DNA from: Streptomyces fragilis
GTDB taxonomy: Bacteria; Actinomycetota; Actinomycetes; Streptomycetales; Streptomycetaceae
DNA length: 64,000 bases
Assembly: GCF_003112515.1 (NCBI RefSeq)
Contig: NZ_BEVZ01000002.1
Location: forward strand, 806,001 to 870,000
Direction of reading: 5' to 3'
In this document: one piece after another, positions 1-9,176 of the stretch
How the letters are laid out: the number at the start of each line of letters is the position of its first letter
Numbering within the stretch: the first letter of the stretch is position 1
Notes under the pieces: model-generated
Told to the model about the DNA's origin: nothing
What the model saw: the letters and a program-made list of their open reading frames with translations, nothing else
Databases searched by the model: none
Made by a program: the position numbers and the translations under genes

Positions 1-768
1 GGCGAGGGCGTGCCGCACGACCGGCACCAGATCCACGCCGGGGGACGGGGCGACGGCCCCGAGTTCGTCGGCCAGCACTCCGTCCACCACGCGGCGGGCG
101 AAGGCCGGGTCGAGATGGGTCAGGGCGCACAGGTACCGGGTGGCGTCCCCCGGCACGCTGCCGCCGGCCACCACGCCGCCCGGCAGGCCGGCCGACGAGG
201 ACAGCACGGAGAGGCGCATCTGTCTGCTCCGTTCTCGGACGAGGTTCGGTGCGAAGGGGAGGGCCGCCCGACCGGGTGCCGGGGCGGACGAACCGGGCCG
301 TGCGGCGGCGACCGCCGCCAGTACGAGGCCGAGCAGAAGCCCGAAGAGCAGTCCGTCCACCAGGACGTTGAGGAAGACCTGCTCGGGGCCGAGGCCCAGG
401 ACCCAGGTGGAGCCGTCCTGGGTGAGCAGCGTCAGCCAGGAGAGGACCGAGGCGACGAGGGAGAGGGCGATCGCCAGGCCCAGGGCGGCGGCCCACCGCA
501 CGCGTGCCCGGACGCCGCCGAGGACGCGGGGCGCCAGCAGCAAGAGCCCCAGCACCACGGTGACCAGGAACGTGCGCCCCGCGAGGGAGTAAGACTGCTC
601 CCACTCCTCGGGGCCCGGTGAAAGGTCCCACCGGACGGACAGCAGCACCCTGCTCACGAGCGCTGGGACCGGTTCGTCGGGCGGGAGCTCCATCAGGGAG
701 TCCGCCACCCACGGGCTTCCCAGGACCACCAGCCCCGCGCACAGCAGGGCGGCCGCACCCCTTCTCAC
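1..768 (-). CDS. Membrane protein, N-terminal part (runs off left edge)
   Basis: An uninterrupted minus-strand reading frame of 256 codons enters from beyond the left edge. It begins at a GTG whose product starts VRRGAALLCAGLVVLGSPW. After this signal-anchor-like stretch, two further hydrophobic stretches are visible (near residues 69-125, LVTVVLGLLLLAP and ALGLAIALSLVASVL, and a third around FLNVLVDGLLFGLLLGLVLAAV). A soluble tail follows, with TRYLCALTHLDPAFARRVVDG and PSPGVDLVPVVRHALA. The tail resembles a conserved C-terminal region of uncharacterised Streptomyces membrane proteins. No function can be assigned. The start is uncertain: an ATG 11 bases upstream is in another frame and closes at once. 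The strand choice rests on hydrophobic-segment logic, since the plus strand reads as Arg/Gly/Glu-rich nonsense here. Confidence 0.6.
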   Translation of the reverse strand, partial: MRRGAAALLCAGLVVLGSPWVADSLMELPPDEPVPALVSRVLLSVRWDLSPGPEEWEQSYSLAGRTFLVTVVLGLLLLAPRVLGGVRARVRWAAALGLAIALSLVASVLSWLTLLTQDGSTWVLGLGPEQVFLNVLVDGLLFGLLLGLVLAAVAAARPGSSAPAPGRAALPFAPNLVRERSRQMRLSVLSSSAGLPGGVVAGGSVPGDATRYLCALTHLDPAFARRVVDGVLADELGAVAPSPGVDLVPVVRHALA

Positions 769-1029
769 TCCGGCCCCATGTCTTCGCCTCCGGAACGCAC
801 GGAACGTACTCGGGAGCCGAACTGTAGAACGAACGGCGACGCTCCGTCAGCGGGACGGCACAACTCGTGGCCGACGGCGTTCGGCGCCCGGTGCCGGAGA
901 CGCTCGGTGCCGAGCCGGCATGACGGGCGTGCGGCGGTCGTGTCGCGGCCCGGCCGTCCGTGTGGAGCGGCCGGTGTCCGGCGGCGGCGCGGGCCGCCGC
1001 CGGACACCGGCCGCAGGCGAGGCATGGGG

Positions 1030-2478
1030 CTACTTGACGCCCAGCAGCATCTCGATCGGGCCGATGGCGAAGTAGGCCAGGAAGAGCACCGCCGTGCCCC
1101 ACAGCAGCCAGTGGACCTCGCGGGCCCGGCCCAGGCACGCCTTGATGACCACGTAGGCGACGAAGCCGGCGCCGATGCCGTTGGTGATCGAGTAGGTGAA
1201 CGGCATGACGGTGATCGTCAGGAAGGCGGGTATCGCGACGTCGTAGCGGTCCCACTCGATGTGCCGGACCTGCGTCATCATCAGGAAGCCGACCGCCACC
1301 AGCGCGGGCGAGGCCGCCTGCATCGGGACCATGGTGAGCAGCGGGGTGAAGAAGAGCGCGAGGGCGAACAGCCCGCCCGTGACCAGGCTGGCGAAGCCCG
1401 TGCGGGCACCCTCGCCGACACCGGCCGCGGACTCCACGTAGGTGGTGGCGGACGAGGAGGAGGCCACGCCGCCGGCGACCGCCGCGGCGCCGTCGATGAG
1501 CAGGACGCGGCTCAGGCCGGGGACCTGGCCGCGCTCGTCGAGCAGGCCGGCCTCGGCGGTGACGCCGACGACCGTGCCCATGGTGTCGAAGAAGTCGGAC
1601 AGGATCAGCGTGAAGATCAGCAGGACCACCGTCAGCACGGTCACCTGGCCGAAGGAGCCGAACAGGTCGAACTGGAAGAGCAGCCCGAAGTCGGGAGCGG
1701 CGACCGGGTTGTCGGGGAGGGCCGGAGTGGTCAGGCCCCAGCTCTTCACGTCGGCCAGCGCGTTGATGACGATGGCCAGCAGCGTCATCAGGACGATGCT
1801 GATGAGGATGGCGCCCTTCACCTTGCGGGCCAGCAGCACGATCGTCACCAGGACGCCGAGACAGAAGACGAGGATCGGCCAGCCGCCGAGGGTGCCGGTG
1901 CCCAGCTGCACCGGCACGGTGGTGTTGGCGGCGTCCGGTATGCGGGTGACGAAGCCGGCGTCGACGAAGCCGATGAAGGCGATGAACAGGCCGATGCCGA
2001 CGCTGATCGCCTGCTTCAGGGGCTGCGGGATGGCGTGCATGATCGCCTCGCGCAGACCGGTCATTACCAGCACGCAGATCAGCAGGCCCTCGAGCACGAC
2101 CAGGCCCATCGCGTCGTCCCAGGCCATCAGCGGGGCGATCTGGAAGGCGACGACCGCGTTGAGCCCGAGGCCGGCGGCGAGGGCGAGCGGCAGGTTGCCG
2201 CCCACACCCATGATCACGGTCATCACCGCGGCGACCAGGGCGGTGGCCGTGGCGAGCTGCGGGACGTCGAGCTGGTCGCCGAACTTGTCCTTGGCGCTGC
2301 CCAGGATGATCGGGTTGAGGACCAGGATGTACGCCATGGTGAAGAAGGTGGCGAGTCCGCCGCGGACTTCCCGGCCGAGGGTCGAGCCCCGCTCGCTGAT
2401 GCGGAAGAACCGGTCCAGTCCGCCGCCACCGCCGCTGCCGGCGTGCGGCGCGGCGGGACCGGCTTCTGTTTTGTGCAT
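1030..2478 (-). CDS. NCS2-family purine permease (AzgA/GhxP-like)
   Basis: A 482-residue integral membrane transporter, probably a proton symporter for guanine, hypoxanthine or adenine in the plasma membrane. It has the family signature GREVRGGLATFFTMAYILVLNP near the N-terminus, GGNLPLALAAGLGLNAVVAF, the central DFFDTMGTVVGV segment and GGVASSSSATTYVESAAGVGEG, all typical of the AzgA branch. About twelve hydrophobic segments are visible and the length is normal for the family. The ATG was chosen over an in-frame ATG 31 codons upstream because AGGAG lies 5 bases before it, whereas the extension is low-complexity and unlike the family. The gene is monocistronic and divergent from the XRE regulator. 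The substrate is inferred from family only. Confidence 0.9.
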   Translation of the reverse strand: MHKTEAGPAAPHAGSGGGGGLDRFFRISERGSTLGREVRGGLATFFTMAYILVLNPIILGSAKDKFGDQLDVPQLATATALVAAVMTVIMGVGGNLPLALAAGLGLNAVVAFQIAPLMAWDDAMGLVVLEGLLICVLVMTGLREAIMHAIPQPLKQAISVGIGLFIAFIGFVDAGFVTRIPDAANTTVPVQLGTGTLGGWPILVFCLGVLVTIVLLARKVKGAILISIVLMTLLAIVINALADVKSWGLTTPALPDNPVAAPDFGLLFQFDLFGSFGQVTVLTVVLLIFTLILSDFFDTMGTVVGVTAEAGLLDERGQVPGLSRVLLIDGAAAVAGGVASSSSATTYVESAAGVGEGARTGFASLVTGGLFALALFFTPLLTMVPMQAASPALVAVGFLMMTQVRHIEWDRYDVAIPAFLTITVMPFTYSITNGIGAGFVAYVVIKACLGRAREVHWLLWGTAVLFLAYFAIGPIEMLLGVK

Positions 2479-2619
2479 GACGTCTCCTGGGAGGAACGGA
2501 CAGGGGGGAGATGTGAAGGCGCCGTGTCGACGACGCATGACCGCCTGGCGTGACGAACGCATCTGCGGCATCTCGCGGAGCGGATCATACGCATCCGGCG
2601 GCAGGTCTCAACTCCTCTG

Positions 2620-2667
2620 TGTATACGCCGAGTTGATCTTGAGTGGCGTTCTCGTAGGTAGCTACGA
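2620..2667 (-). promoter_or_regulatory. Putative permease promoter with upstream inverted repeat
   Basis: Reading the minus strand, TATACA (2625-2620) is a good -10 hexamer for the purine permease. It overlaps the palindrome GTATAC. About 30 bp upstream is a perfect 6-bp inverted repeat, TCGTAG-GTAG-CTACGA (2652-2667), which contains the 8-bp palindrome GTAGCTAC. No convincing -35 hexamer sits 17 bp from the -10, which fits activator dependence or an operator. The rest of the 2479-2752 gap shows nothing else clear. The cognate regulator could be the adjacent XRE protein, but that is inference. Confidence 0.35.
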
Positions 2668-2752
2668 ACCTGGTGGTGATCTATCCCGCCCAATCGGGAC
2701 ACCGCAGACAGTGGCCATGGAACAACGCCCGGTGACTGCATAGTCTCCGGCC

Positions 2753-3430
2753 GTGCATCCACCACTCCCTTTCAACGCACGCGCTGCCCGCACACTGCGC
2801 GAGAGGCTCGGGATGGCCCCCGGTCATGTCGCCTACGGAATGCGCGCCTCCTACGGGATGAACTACGTGACGCCCGATCACATCGCGGCCTGGGAACGTG
2901 GCGTCGCCATGCCCAGCCTCCAGGAACTGACCGCGCTCGCCGGCGCGTTGTGGTGTGCCCCCGGGGACCTCATGGGCGCTCCGCGCACCCTGCGGGAGCA
3001 CCGGCTGGCCCGCGGGATGGCGCCCGAGGACGTCGCCCACTCGATCGGCATGGGCGTGGCCGACTACCTCCGTATGGAGGAGACCGGACGGTGGACGGGA
3101 AGCGCGTACCAGTCCTCCCAGCTGGGCCGCACCCTTCAGCTGTCGGCGCCCGACATGGTCGCCGTCACCGGTCTCGAGGGCGAACTCGCGGCGCTGCTGG
3201 TGGAGGCGGTCTCCACCCGGTGGCAGGCACACATCCGCGCCGTCGCGCGGCTGCTGTCGATGGAGAAACGCGAACTGCAGGAACCCTTACGGGTCATGCA
3301 CGGCGAGTACCAGAACCTCATTGCCAGGACGCTGAGCCGGGCCACCGGCGCCGCCACCTCCGGCGAGGAGGGGAAGAACTACCTCGACAACGTCGTCCAG
3401 CGCTTCTGGGAATGTCTCGGCAGCCGGTGA
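2753..3430 (+). CDS. XRE-family helix-turn-helix regulator (TTA-containing)
   Basis: A 225-residue cytoplasmic DNA-binding protein of a Streptomyces family that starts MHPPLPFNARAARTLRERLGM. Two HTH-like segments are visible: residues about 12-75 (VAYGMRASYGMNYVTPDHIAAWERG) and a second around 80-125 (LREHRLARGMAPEDVAHSIGM...LRMEE). The C-terminus is helical and unassigned. Leu179 is encoded by TTA, the codon read by the bldA tRNA in streptomycetes, so translation may be limited to late growth. The GTG start has no Shine-Dalgarno. A TAGTCT -10-like hexamer (2741-2746) ends 7 bp before it, so the transcript may be leaderless. It is divergent from the purine permease. Its target is unknown. Confidence 0.85.
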   Translation: MHPPLPFNARAARTLRERLGMAPGHVAYGMRASYGMNYVTPDHIAAWERGVAMPSLQELTALAGALWCAPGDLMGAPRTLREHRLARGMAPEDVAHSIGMGVADYLRMEETGRWTGSAYQSSQLGRTLQLSAPDMVAVTGLEGELAALLVEAVSTRWQAHIRAVARLLSMEKRELQEPLRVMHGEYQNLIARTLSRATGAATSGEEGKNYLDNVVQRFWECLGSR

Positions 3431-3512
3431 ACGACGGGCAGGGCGTGAGCGCCCGGGGCGGGTAACGCCCGCGCCGGGCACGGGCCGGTAATGCCCGCGC
3501 CGGGCGCGCGGA

Positions 3513-3541
3513 CGCCCCCGCCGGAGGATCCGGCGGGGGCG
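3513..3541. terminator. Hairpin terminator between convergent genes
   Basis: A perfect 13-bp stem, CGCCCCCGCCGGA / TCCGGCGGGGGCG, with a 3-nt loop. It lies after the XRE gene and faces the end of the xylanase gene. It has no U-tract, as is usual in streptomycetes, and could act in both directions. The surrounding 3431-3699 gap holds several smaller GC-rich inverted repeats but no gene. Confidence 0.75.
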
Positions 3542-3699
3542 CCTGGGGGGGTGTTCGCCGGCCACGAGGCGTGTGGCCGGCGGCCGACCGTGGTGGGGGT
3601 CACGGTCACGGGAACCGCACCGGCCTGCCGGGGGGAGGGGGGCACGTCCTCCGTCCCGGCAGGACCGGCAGGTCCCCCGTCAGGCCCGAGGGCCTGGGT

Positions 3700-5301
<1,602 letters not shown>

Positions 5302-5440
5302 TCTCACGGGTCCGCAACAGCGTGCCCCGCCGGGAAGGCCATCGTCGACGGGGCGCGAGTGGGAATGGATCAGGCGTGGTGCCGGCGTGGCTCGGGAGGG
5401 GACGGTTCGGCTCGCGGTCGCTTCCGAGGACCGGAGTCGC

Positions 5441-5454
5441 TGGAAGCGCTCCCA
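5441..5454. promoter_or_regulatory. CebR-like box, 13/14 match
   Basis: TGGAAGCGCTCCCA differs at one base from the CebR consensus TGGGAGCGCTCCCA. It lies in the 697-bp gap between the divergent xylanase and mannanase, about 350 bp from the xylanase start, and could serve either promoter or form a loop with the perfect box about 210 bp away. Confidence 0.5.
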
Positions 5455-5654
5455 GTCCGAGGCGGGGTGCGGCTCGACGGGAGGGCAACATCCGATCACG
5501 CCATCCTCGCCCTGGGGTGTTGCGGGGGTGGCGGAGGTGCCGTGGGCCCGCGCGGCCCCGTGACGTGGGTGGTTGGGCGCGTTCCGTGGGCGGCGGCCAG
5601 GCCGCGTTCTTGGCGCGTCCTCAACCTTGACGTGAACCTTTCCGGCTGGATTCA

Positions 5655-5668
5655 TGGGAGCGCTCCCA
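5655..5668. promoter_or_regulatory. Perfect CebR operator upstream of mannanase
   Basis: TGGGAGCGCTCCCA is an exact 14-bp palindrome identical to the published binding site of CebR, the cellobiose-sensing LacI-family repressor of cellulase and cellobiose-transport genes in Streptomyces. It lies 120 bp before the mannanase GTG, where it would cover or flank the promoter. No cebR gene is in the window. Confidence 0.8.
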
Positions 5669-5788
5669 TCCATGCGCTCCATCTATGCGCTCCATCTCCC
5701 GGGCCGACCCGGGAGCCTGTCCCCCCTTTTCCGCGCATCCCCCTCACCGGTGACCGGACACAGCCGGCGCCGGACTGCTGGAGGCAGA

Positions 5789-7462
5789 GTGAGAACCGCA
5801 CACGCACCAGGACGACGGCCCCTCGCGGCCGTGATCGCCACCCTGGCCACGCTCCTCGGGCTGCTCGCCCTCGGCGCCGCGCCCGCCCGGGCCGCGGAGC
5901 CCGCCCAGGCGGAGGCGGCCGCCCCGGCCGGCCTCCGCGTCACCGACGGCCGCGTGGTCGAGAGCAACGGCAACGCCTTCGTGATGCGCGGGGTCAACCA
6001 CGCGCACACCTGGTACCAGAGCCAGACGCAGTCCTTCGCCGACATCAAGGCGCTCGGCGCCAACACCGTCCGCGTCGTGCTCGCCGACGGGCACCGGTGG
6101 ACCGCGAACAGCGCCTCCGACGTGGCCGCCGTGGTCGACCGCTGCAAGGCCAACAAGCTGATCTGCGTCCTGGAGGTGCACGACACCACCGGGTACGGCG
6201 AGGAGTCCGCCGCGGGCACGCTGGACCAGGCCGCGAATTACTGGATCGGCCTCAAGGGTGTTCTCGCGGGCCAGGAAGACTACGTTGTCATCAACATCGG
6301 CAACGAGCCCTGGGGCAACAACAACCACGCCGGATGGACGGACGCCACCAAGAACGCGATCACCAAGCTCCGCGGCGCCGGCCTCCGGCACGCGCTGATG
6401 GTGGACGCGCCCAACTGGGGCCAGGACTGGTCGAACACGATGCGCGACAACGCCGCCTCGGTCTTCGCCGCCGACCCGGACCGCAACACCATCTTCTCGG
6501 TCCACATGTACGGCGTGTACGACACGGCGGCCGAGGTGCAGAGCTACCTGAACACCTTCGTCACCAACAAACTGCCCATCGTGGTCGGCGAGTTCGGACA
6601 CGACCACAGCGACGGCAACCCGGACGAGGACGCCGTCATGGCGACCGCCCAGTCCTTCGGCATCGGCTACATCGGCTGGTCGTGGAGCGGCAACGGCGGC
6701 GGGGTCGAGTACCTCGACATGGTGACCAACTTCGACGCCGCCTCCCTGACCAGCTGGGGCACCCGCTTCTTCAAGGGCGCCAACGGCATCGCCCAGACCT
6801 CCCGCGAGGCCACGATCTACTCCGGCGGCACGGGTGGCGACACGCAGGCGCCCACCGCCCCCGGCACCCCCAAGGCGTCCACGGTGAGCGCGAGCTCGGT
6901 GGCCCTGACCTGGTCGGCCTCGTCCGACAACGTTGGCGTGACGGGCTACGAGGTCCTCCGCGTCGACGGCTCCTCGCGGACCGTGGTCGCCACCTCCACC
7001 ACCACCTCCGCCACGGTGACCGGCCTGTCCGCGGGAACCGCCTACACCTTCGCGGTCCGGGCCCGCGACGCGGCCGGCAACCGCTCGGCCGACTCGGCCG
7101 GCCTGCAGGTCACCACGCAGCCCGGCGGCGACACCCCGAGCGGCAGCTGTGCGGTGGGCTACAAGATCACCAACCAGTGGTCCGGCGGTTTCCAGGGCGA
7201 GATCGTCGTGCGCAACACCACCGGCGCGGCGGTGAGCAACTGGAAGCTCGCCTTCTCCTTCGCCGACGGCCAGAAGATCAGCAACATGTGGGGCGGCACC
7301 GTCGCCCAGTCGGGCGCCGCGGTGACCGTCACCCCCGCCTCCTACACCACCACCATCGCGGCGGGCGGCTCGGTCACCCTGGGCTTCCTCGCCTCGAAGG
7401 GGAGCGCCAACACCGCTCCCGCCACGTTCACCCTCAACGGGGCGGCCTGCTCCGCCCTGTGA
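5789..7462 (+). CDS. Secreted endo-beta-1,4-mannanase, GH5 plus FN3 plus CBM2
   Basis: A 557-residue extracellular mannan endo-hydrolase. Residues 1-35 form a signal peptide ending APARA. The GH5 domain (about 46-345, subfamily-8 type) carries GVNHAHTWY, LEVHDTTGYGE, the acid/base Glu173 in NIGNEPWGN and the nucleophile Glu268 in VVGEFGHDHSDGN. An FN3 domain follows (about 352-440: APTAPGTPKASTVSASSVAL), then CBM2 (about 450-557) with Cys near both ends. The GTG start is supported by GGAGG 4 bases upstream. An in-frame ATG 45 codons earlier overlaps the CebR box and would precede a non-signal extension. Mannanase rather than cellulase is called from the HDTTGYGE and GEFGHDHSDGNPDE blocks of actinomycete ManA enzymes. 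Confidence 0.93.
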   Translation: MRTAHAPGRRPLAAVIATLATLLGLLALGAAPARAAEPAQAEAAAPAGLRVTDGRVVESNGNAFVMRGVNHAHTWYQSQTQSFADIKALGANTVRVVLADGHRWTANSASDVAAVVDRCKANKLICVLEVHDTTGYGEESAAGTLDQAANYWIGLKGVLAGQEDYVVINIGNEPWGNNNHAGWTDATKNAITKLRGAGLRHALMVDAPNWGQDWSNTMRDNAASVFAADPDRNTIFSVHMYGVYDTAAEVQSYLNTFVTNKLPIVVGEFGHDHSDGNPDEDAVMATAQSFGIGYIGWSWSGNGGGVEYLDMVTNFDAASLTSWGTRFFKGANGIAQTSREATIYSGGTGGDTQAPTAPGTPKASTVSASSVALTWSASSDNVGVTGYEVLRVDGSSRTVVATSTTTSATVTGLSAGTAYTFAVRARDAAGNRSADSAGLQVTTQPGGDTPSGSCAVGYKITNQWSGGFQGEIVVRNTTGAAVSNWKLAFSFADGQKISNMWGGTVAQSGAAVTVTPASYTTTIAAGGSVTLGFLASKGSANTAPATFTLNGAACSAL

Positions 7463-7497
7463 TCCGCGGCGGCCGCCCGCCCGTGACGGCCGTCCAC

Positions 7498-7527
7498 GAC
7501 GCCCCGCCGGTCCGCCGGCGGGGCGTC
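7498..7527 (+). terminator. Terminator after mannanase
   Basis: A perfect 13-bp stem GACGCCCCGCCGG / CCGGCGGGGCGTC with a TCCG loop, 35 bp after the mannanase stop. Confidence 0.75.
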
Positions 7528-7682
7528 CGCGTCCCCCGGGGGCCGCCGCCGGCCCGCCCCTCCGCGGGCCGTCGGTGGACGTGTTCCTTCCACAGGGTGA
7601 GACGCGGACGTCGGACCGTGCCGGGTCCCTTGACGCCGCCGGAGGGCCGCCTGACACTCCGTTGAGGAATCCTGGTGGAGCG

Positions 7683-7850
7683 ATGGGGGATCGCATGGGC
7701 CGTGCGGGACCGGACCTCGGGAGTGACGCCGTCCGCGTCGCCATCCGTCCGCTGCCCCTGCTGACCTCCCGCCGCCACATCGATCTCATGCGTGTGTGCA
7801 GTGCCGCACGGCGCCCGCACGGCAGTGCCGTCGCCGCCGGTCGCCGCTGA
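7683..7850 (+). CDS. Putative regulatory leader peptide (sulfur type) before GST gene
   Basis: A small open frame of about 55 codons with a core reading LTSRRHIDLMRVCSAARR. This core matches the actinobacterial leader peptides found before cysteine, sulfur and LLM-monooxygenase genes (consensus around SRRHxDLxRxxSAxCR). The second copy of the type in this window is at 12345. A Cys codon lies within the core. The start is uncertain: ATGs exist at 7683 and 7695, each with only a modest GGAG- or GGGGGA-type site, and the conserved part begins about 30 codons later, so a shorter peptide is possible. It lies 89 bp before the glutathione-transferase start with a weak hairpin between. I infer attenuation by Cys-tRNA supply; this is not demonstrated for Streptomyces. 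Confidence 0.5.
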   Translation: MGDRMGRAGPDLGSDAVRVAIRPLPLLTSRRHIDLMRVCSAARRPHGSAVAAGRR

Positions 7851-7861
7851 CCGGTCCGCGC

Positions 7862-7905
7862 AGGCACCCCGTCCCGGCCGCGCCAGGGCGCGCGTGCCGG
7901 TGCCT
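7862..7905 (+). promoter_or_regulatory. Weak hairpin between leader peptide and GST gene
   Basis: AGGCACC (7862-7868) pairs with GGTGCCT (7899-7905), followed by TTCCCG. It could act as an attenuator when the leader peptide is translated without stalling. The long 30-nt loop makes this tentative. Confidence 0.25.
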
Positions 7906-7939
7906 TCCCGCACCCGCGCCGAGCATCCCAGGGAGACCC

Positions 7940-8818
7940 ATGTCCGCCACCACGCCCTCCGCCGCGCCGTCCTTCCGCGGCCGCATCGGCCGCGACGCGC
8001 GCAGCGGCTACTACGCCGCGGCGCGCCGCTACCGGCTGCACCTCTCCGTCACCTGTCCGCAGAGCCTGCGGATCGCCGTCACCCACAGCCTGCTCGGCCT
8101 GGGCGACACCCTGCCGGTCACGCTGCTGCCCGCCGTGCCGGACGGGTCCGACGGCGGGCACCGGCTGCTGCGACCGCTGTACGAGGCCAGCTCCCACCAG
8201 TACGCGGGACCCGCGGCCGCTCCCGTGCTCCACGACACCTGGACCGGACGGATCGTCAGCACGCACACGCCCGACATCCTGCGCGACCTCGTCCGGCAGT
8301 TCGGCGCCGACGGCCCCGACCTCCTCCCGCACGGCGCCGAGCGGGAGATCGGGAACGTGGACCGGCTCTGCGAGGAGAACATCGGCCGCGCGGCCCAGCG
8401 CGCCGGGCAGTCCGGTGCGGACCGTCCCGCGGAACGCGAGGCGGCACTGGCCACCCTCCTGCTCGCGCTGGACGAGCTGGAGGCGCTGCTGAGCGACCGC
8501 GAGCACGTCCTGGGCGGCCAACTCACGCTCGCCGACGTGCGGTTGTGGGTGACGCTGGTCCAGCTGGACACCGTCCACCGCCACCACCTCGACGCGGCGG
8601 CCATCCACCGGATCACCGACCGCCCCCGGCTGTGGGCCTACGCGCGGCGACTGGCCGCCCACCCCGCCTTCGGGCCCCACCTCGACCTGGAGGGCATCGC
8701 CCGCCGGCACCACGCGCACTGCCGGGGCGAGGAGGCGGCCGGGGCGGCCGTGCGGATCGTGGACTGGGCGGCCTACACGCGCCGGGAAGCGCCCGAGCCC
8801 GCGCAGCACGCGAGCTGA
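7940..8818 (+). CDS. Ecm4/YqjG-like (xi-class) glutathione S-transferase
   Basis: A 292-residue cytoplasmic enzyme of the glutathionyl-hydroquinone reductase type. Family marks are the catalytic Cys39 in VTCPQSLRIAV (CPWA in classical members), a thioredoxin-fold cis-Pro block in APVLHDTWTGRIVSTHTPDILRDL, EENIGRAAQRAG (the INxGVYxAG block) and a C-terminal all-alpha domain with LGGQLTLADVRLWVTLVQLD. AGGGAG lies 4 bases before the chosen ATG. Streptomycetes use mycothiol rather than glutathione, so the physiological thiol or substrate is open. The upstream sulfur-type leader peptide suggests a role in recovering sulfur from S-conjugates. It is monocistronic and convergent with the FAD protein. 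Confidence 0.8.
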   Translation: MSATTPSAAPSFRGRIGRDARSGYYAAARRYRLHLSVTCPQSLRIAVTHSLLGLGDTLPVTLLPAVPDGSDGGHRLLRPLYEASSHQYAGPAAAPVLHDTWTGRIVSTHTPDILRDLVRQFGADGPDLLPHGAEREIGNVDRLCEENIGRAAQRAGQSGADRPAEREAALATLLLALDELEALLSDREHVLGGQLTLADVRLWVTLVQLDTVHRHHLDAAAIHRITDRPRLWAYARRLAAHPAFGPHLDLEGIARRHHAHCRGEEAAGAAVRIVDWAAYTRREAPEPAQHAS

Positions 8819-8915
8819 CCCACGGGAGGATCCACGCCCCGACGGCCCCGCCGCGGCGCCCGAGCCGGTGGGGCGGCCGGCCTGGCGGGGCCGTACACCG
8901 GGCGGAGCGCGCCCG

Positions 8916-9071
8916 CCGTGCGCCGCCCGGGACGGGAGCAGTCGGACCGTGCGCCGCCCGGGAGGGGAGCAGCCGGGCCGTGGACCGCCCGGGACGGGAG
9001 CAGCCGGACCACGCGCCGCCCGGGGACGGGAGTAGTCGGACCGTGCGCCGCCCGGGACGGGAGCAGCCGGG
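8916..9071. repeat. 31-bp tandem repeat, five copies
   Basis: Five head-to-tail units start at 8916, 8947, 8978, 9009 and 9041 (one unit has 32 bp), followed by a degenerate sixth. Each unit contains CCGCCCGGGACGGGAGCAG with the CCCGGG palindrome. It lies in the 358-bp gap between two convergent genes and does not encode a plausible protein in any frame. Units differ by only 1-4 substitutions, which points to recent expansion. Confidence 0.85.
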
Positions 9072-9132
9072 CCGTGGGCCGCCGCCCCCGGGGACGGGCG
9101 CGCACGAGCCGGGTCCCCGGGCCCCGGTTCAC

Positions 9133-9161
9133 GCCCGTGCACGGTCACGCCGTGCACGGGC
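9133..9161. terminator. Bidirectional terminator
   Basis: A perfect 12-bp inverted repeat GCCCGTGCACGG / CCGTGCACGGGC with loop TCACG, between the tandem repeat and the end of the minus-strand FAD protein. Confidence 0.75.
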
Positions 9162-9176
9162 AGCGCCTCGCGCGGG

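Noticed and set aside
10..827. Long plus-strand open frames at the left edge
   Set aside because: They are Arg/Gly/Pro/Glu-rich with no hydrophobic pattern, and they lie opposite a minus-strand frame with clear membrane segments; typical GC-rich shadows.
778..2553. 591-codon plus-strand frame opposite the purine permease
   Set aside because: The product is Asp/His/Glu/Gln-rich nonsense complementary to transmembrane codons; the minus strand has unmistakable NCS2 motifs.
2719..2745. ECF-sigma promoter (GGAAC...GTC) before the XRE gene
   Set aside because: The spacer between GGAAC and GTC is 19 bp, longer than expected for sigma-E-type sites, and the hexamers alone are common in GC-rich DNA.
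8916..9071. CRISPR array at the 31-bp repeat
   Set aside because: Units are directly adjacent with no spacers, so it is a simple tandem repeat.
5744..9157. 1137-codon minus-strand frame
   Set aside because: Antisense to the mannanase and GST genes, with Arg/Gly/Val-rich composition; codon third positions fit the plus strand.
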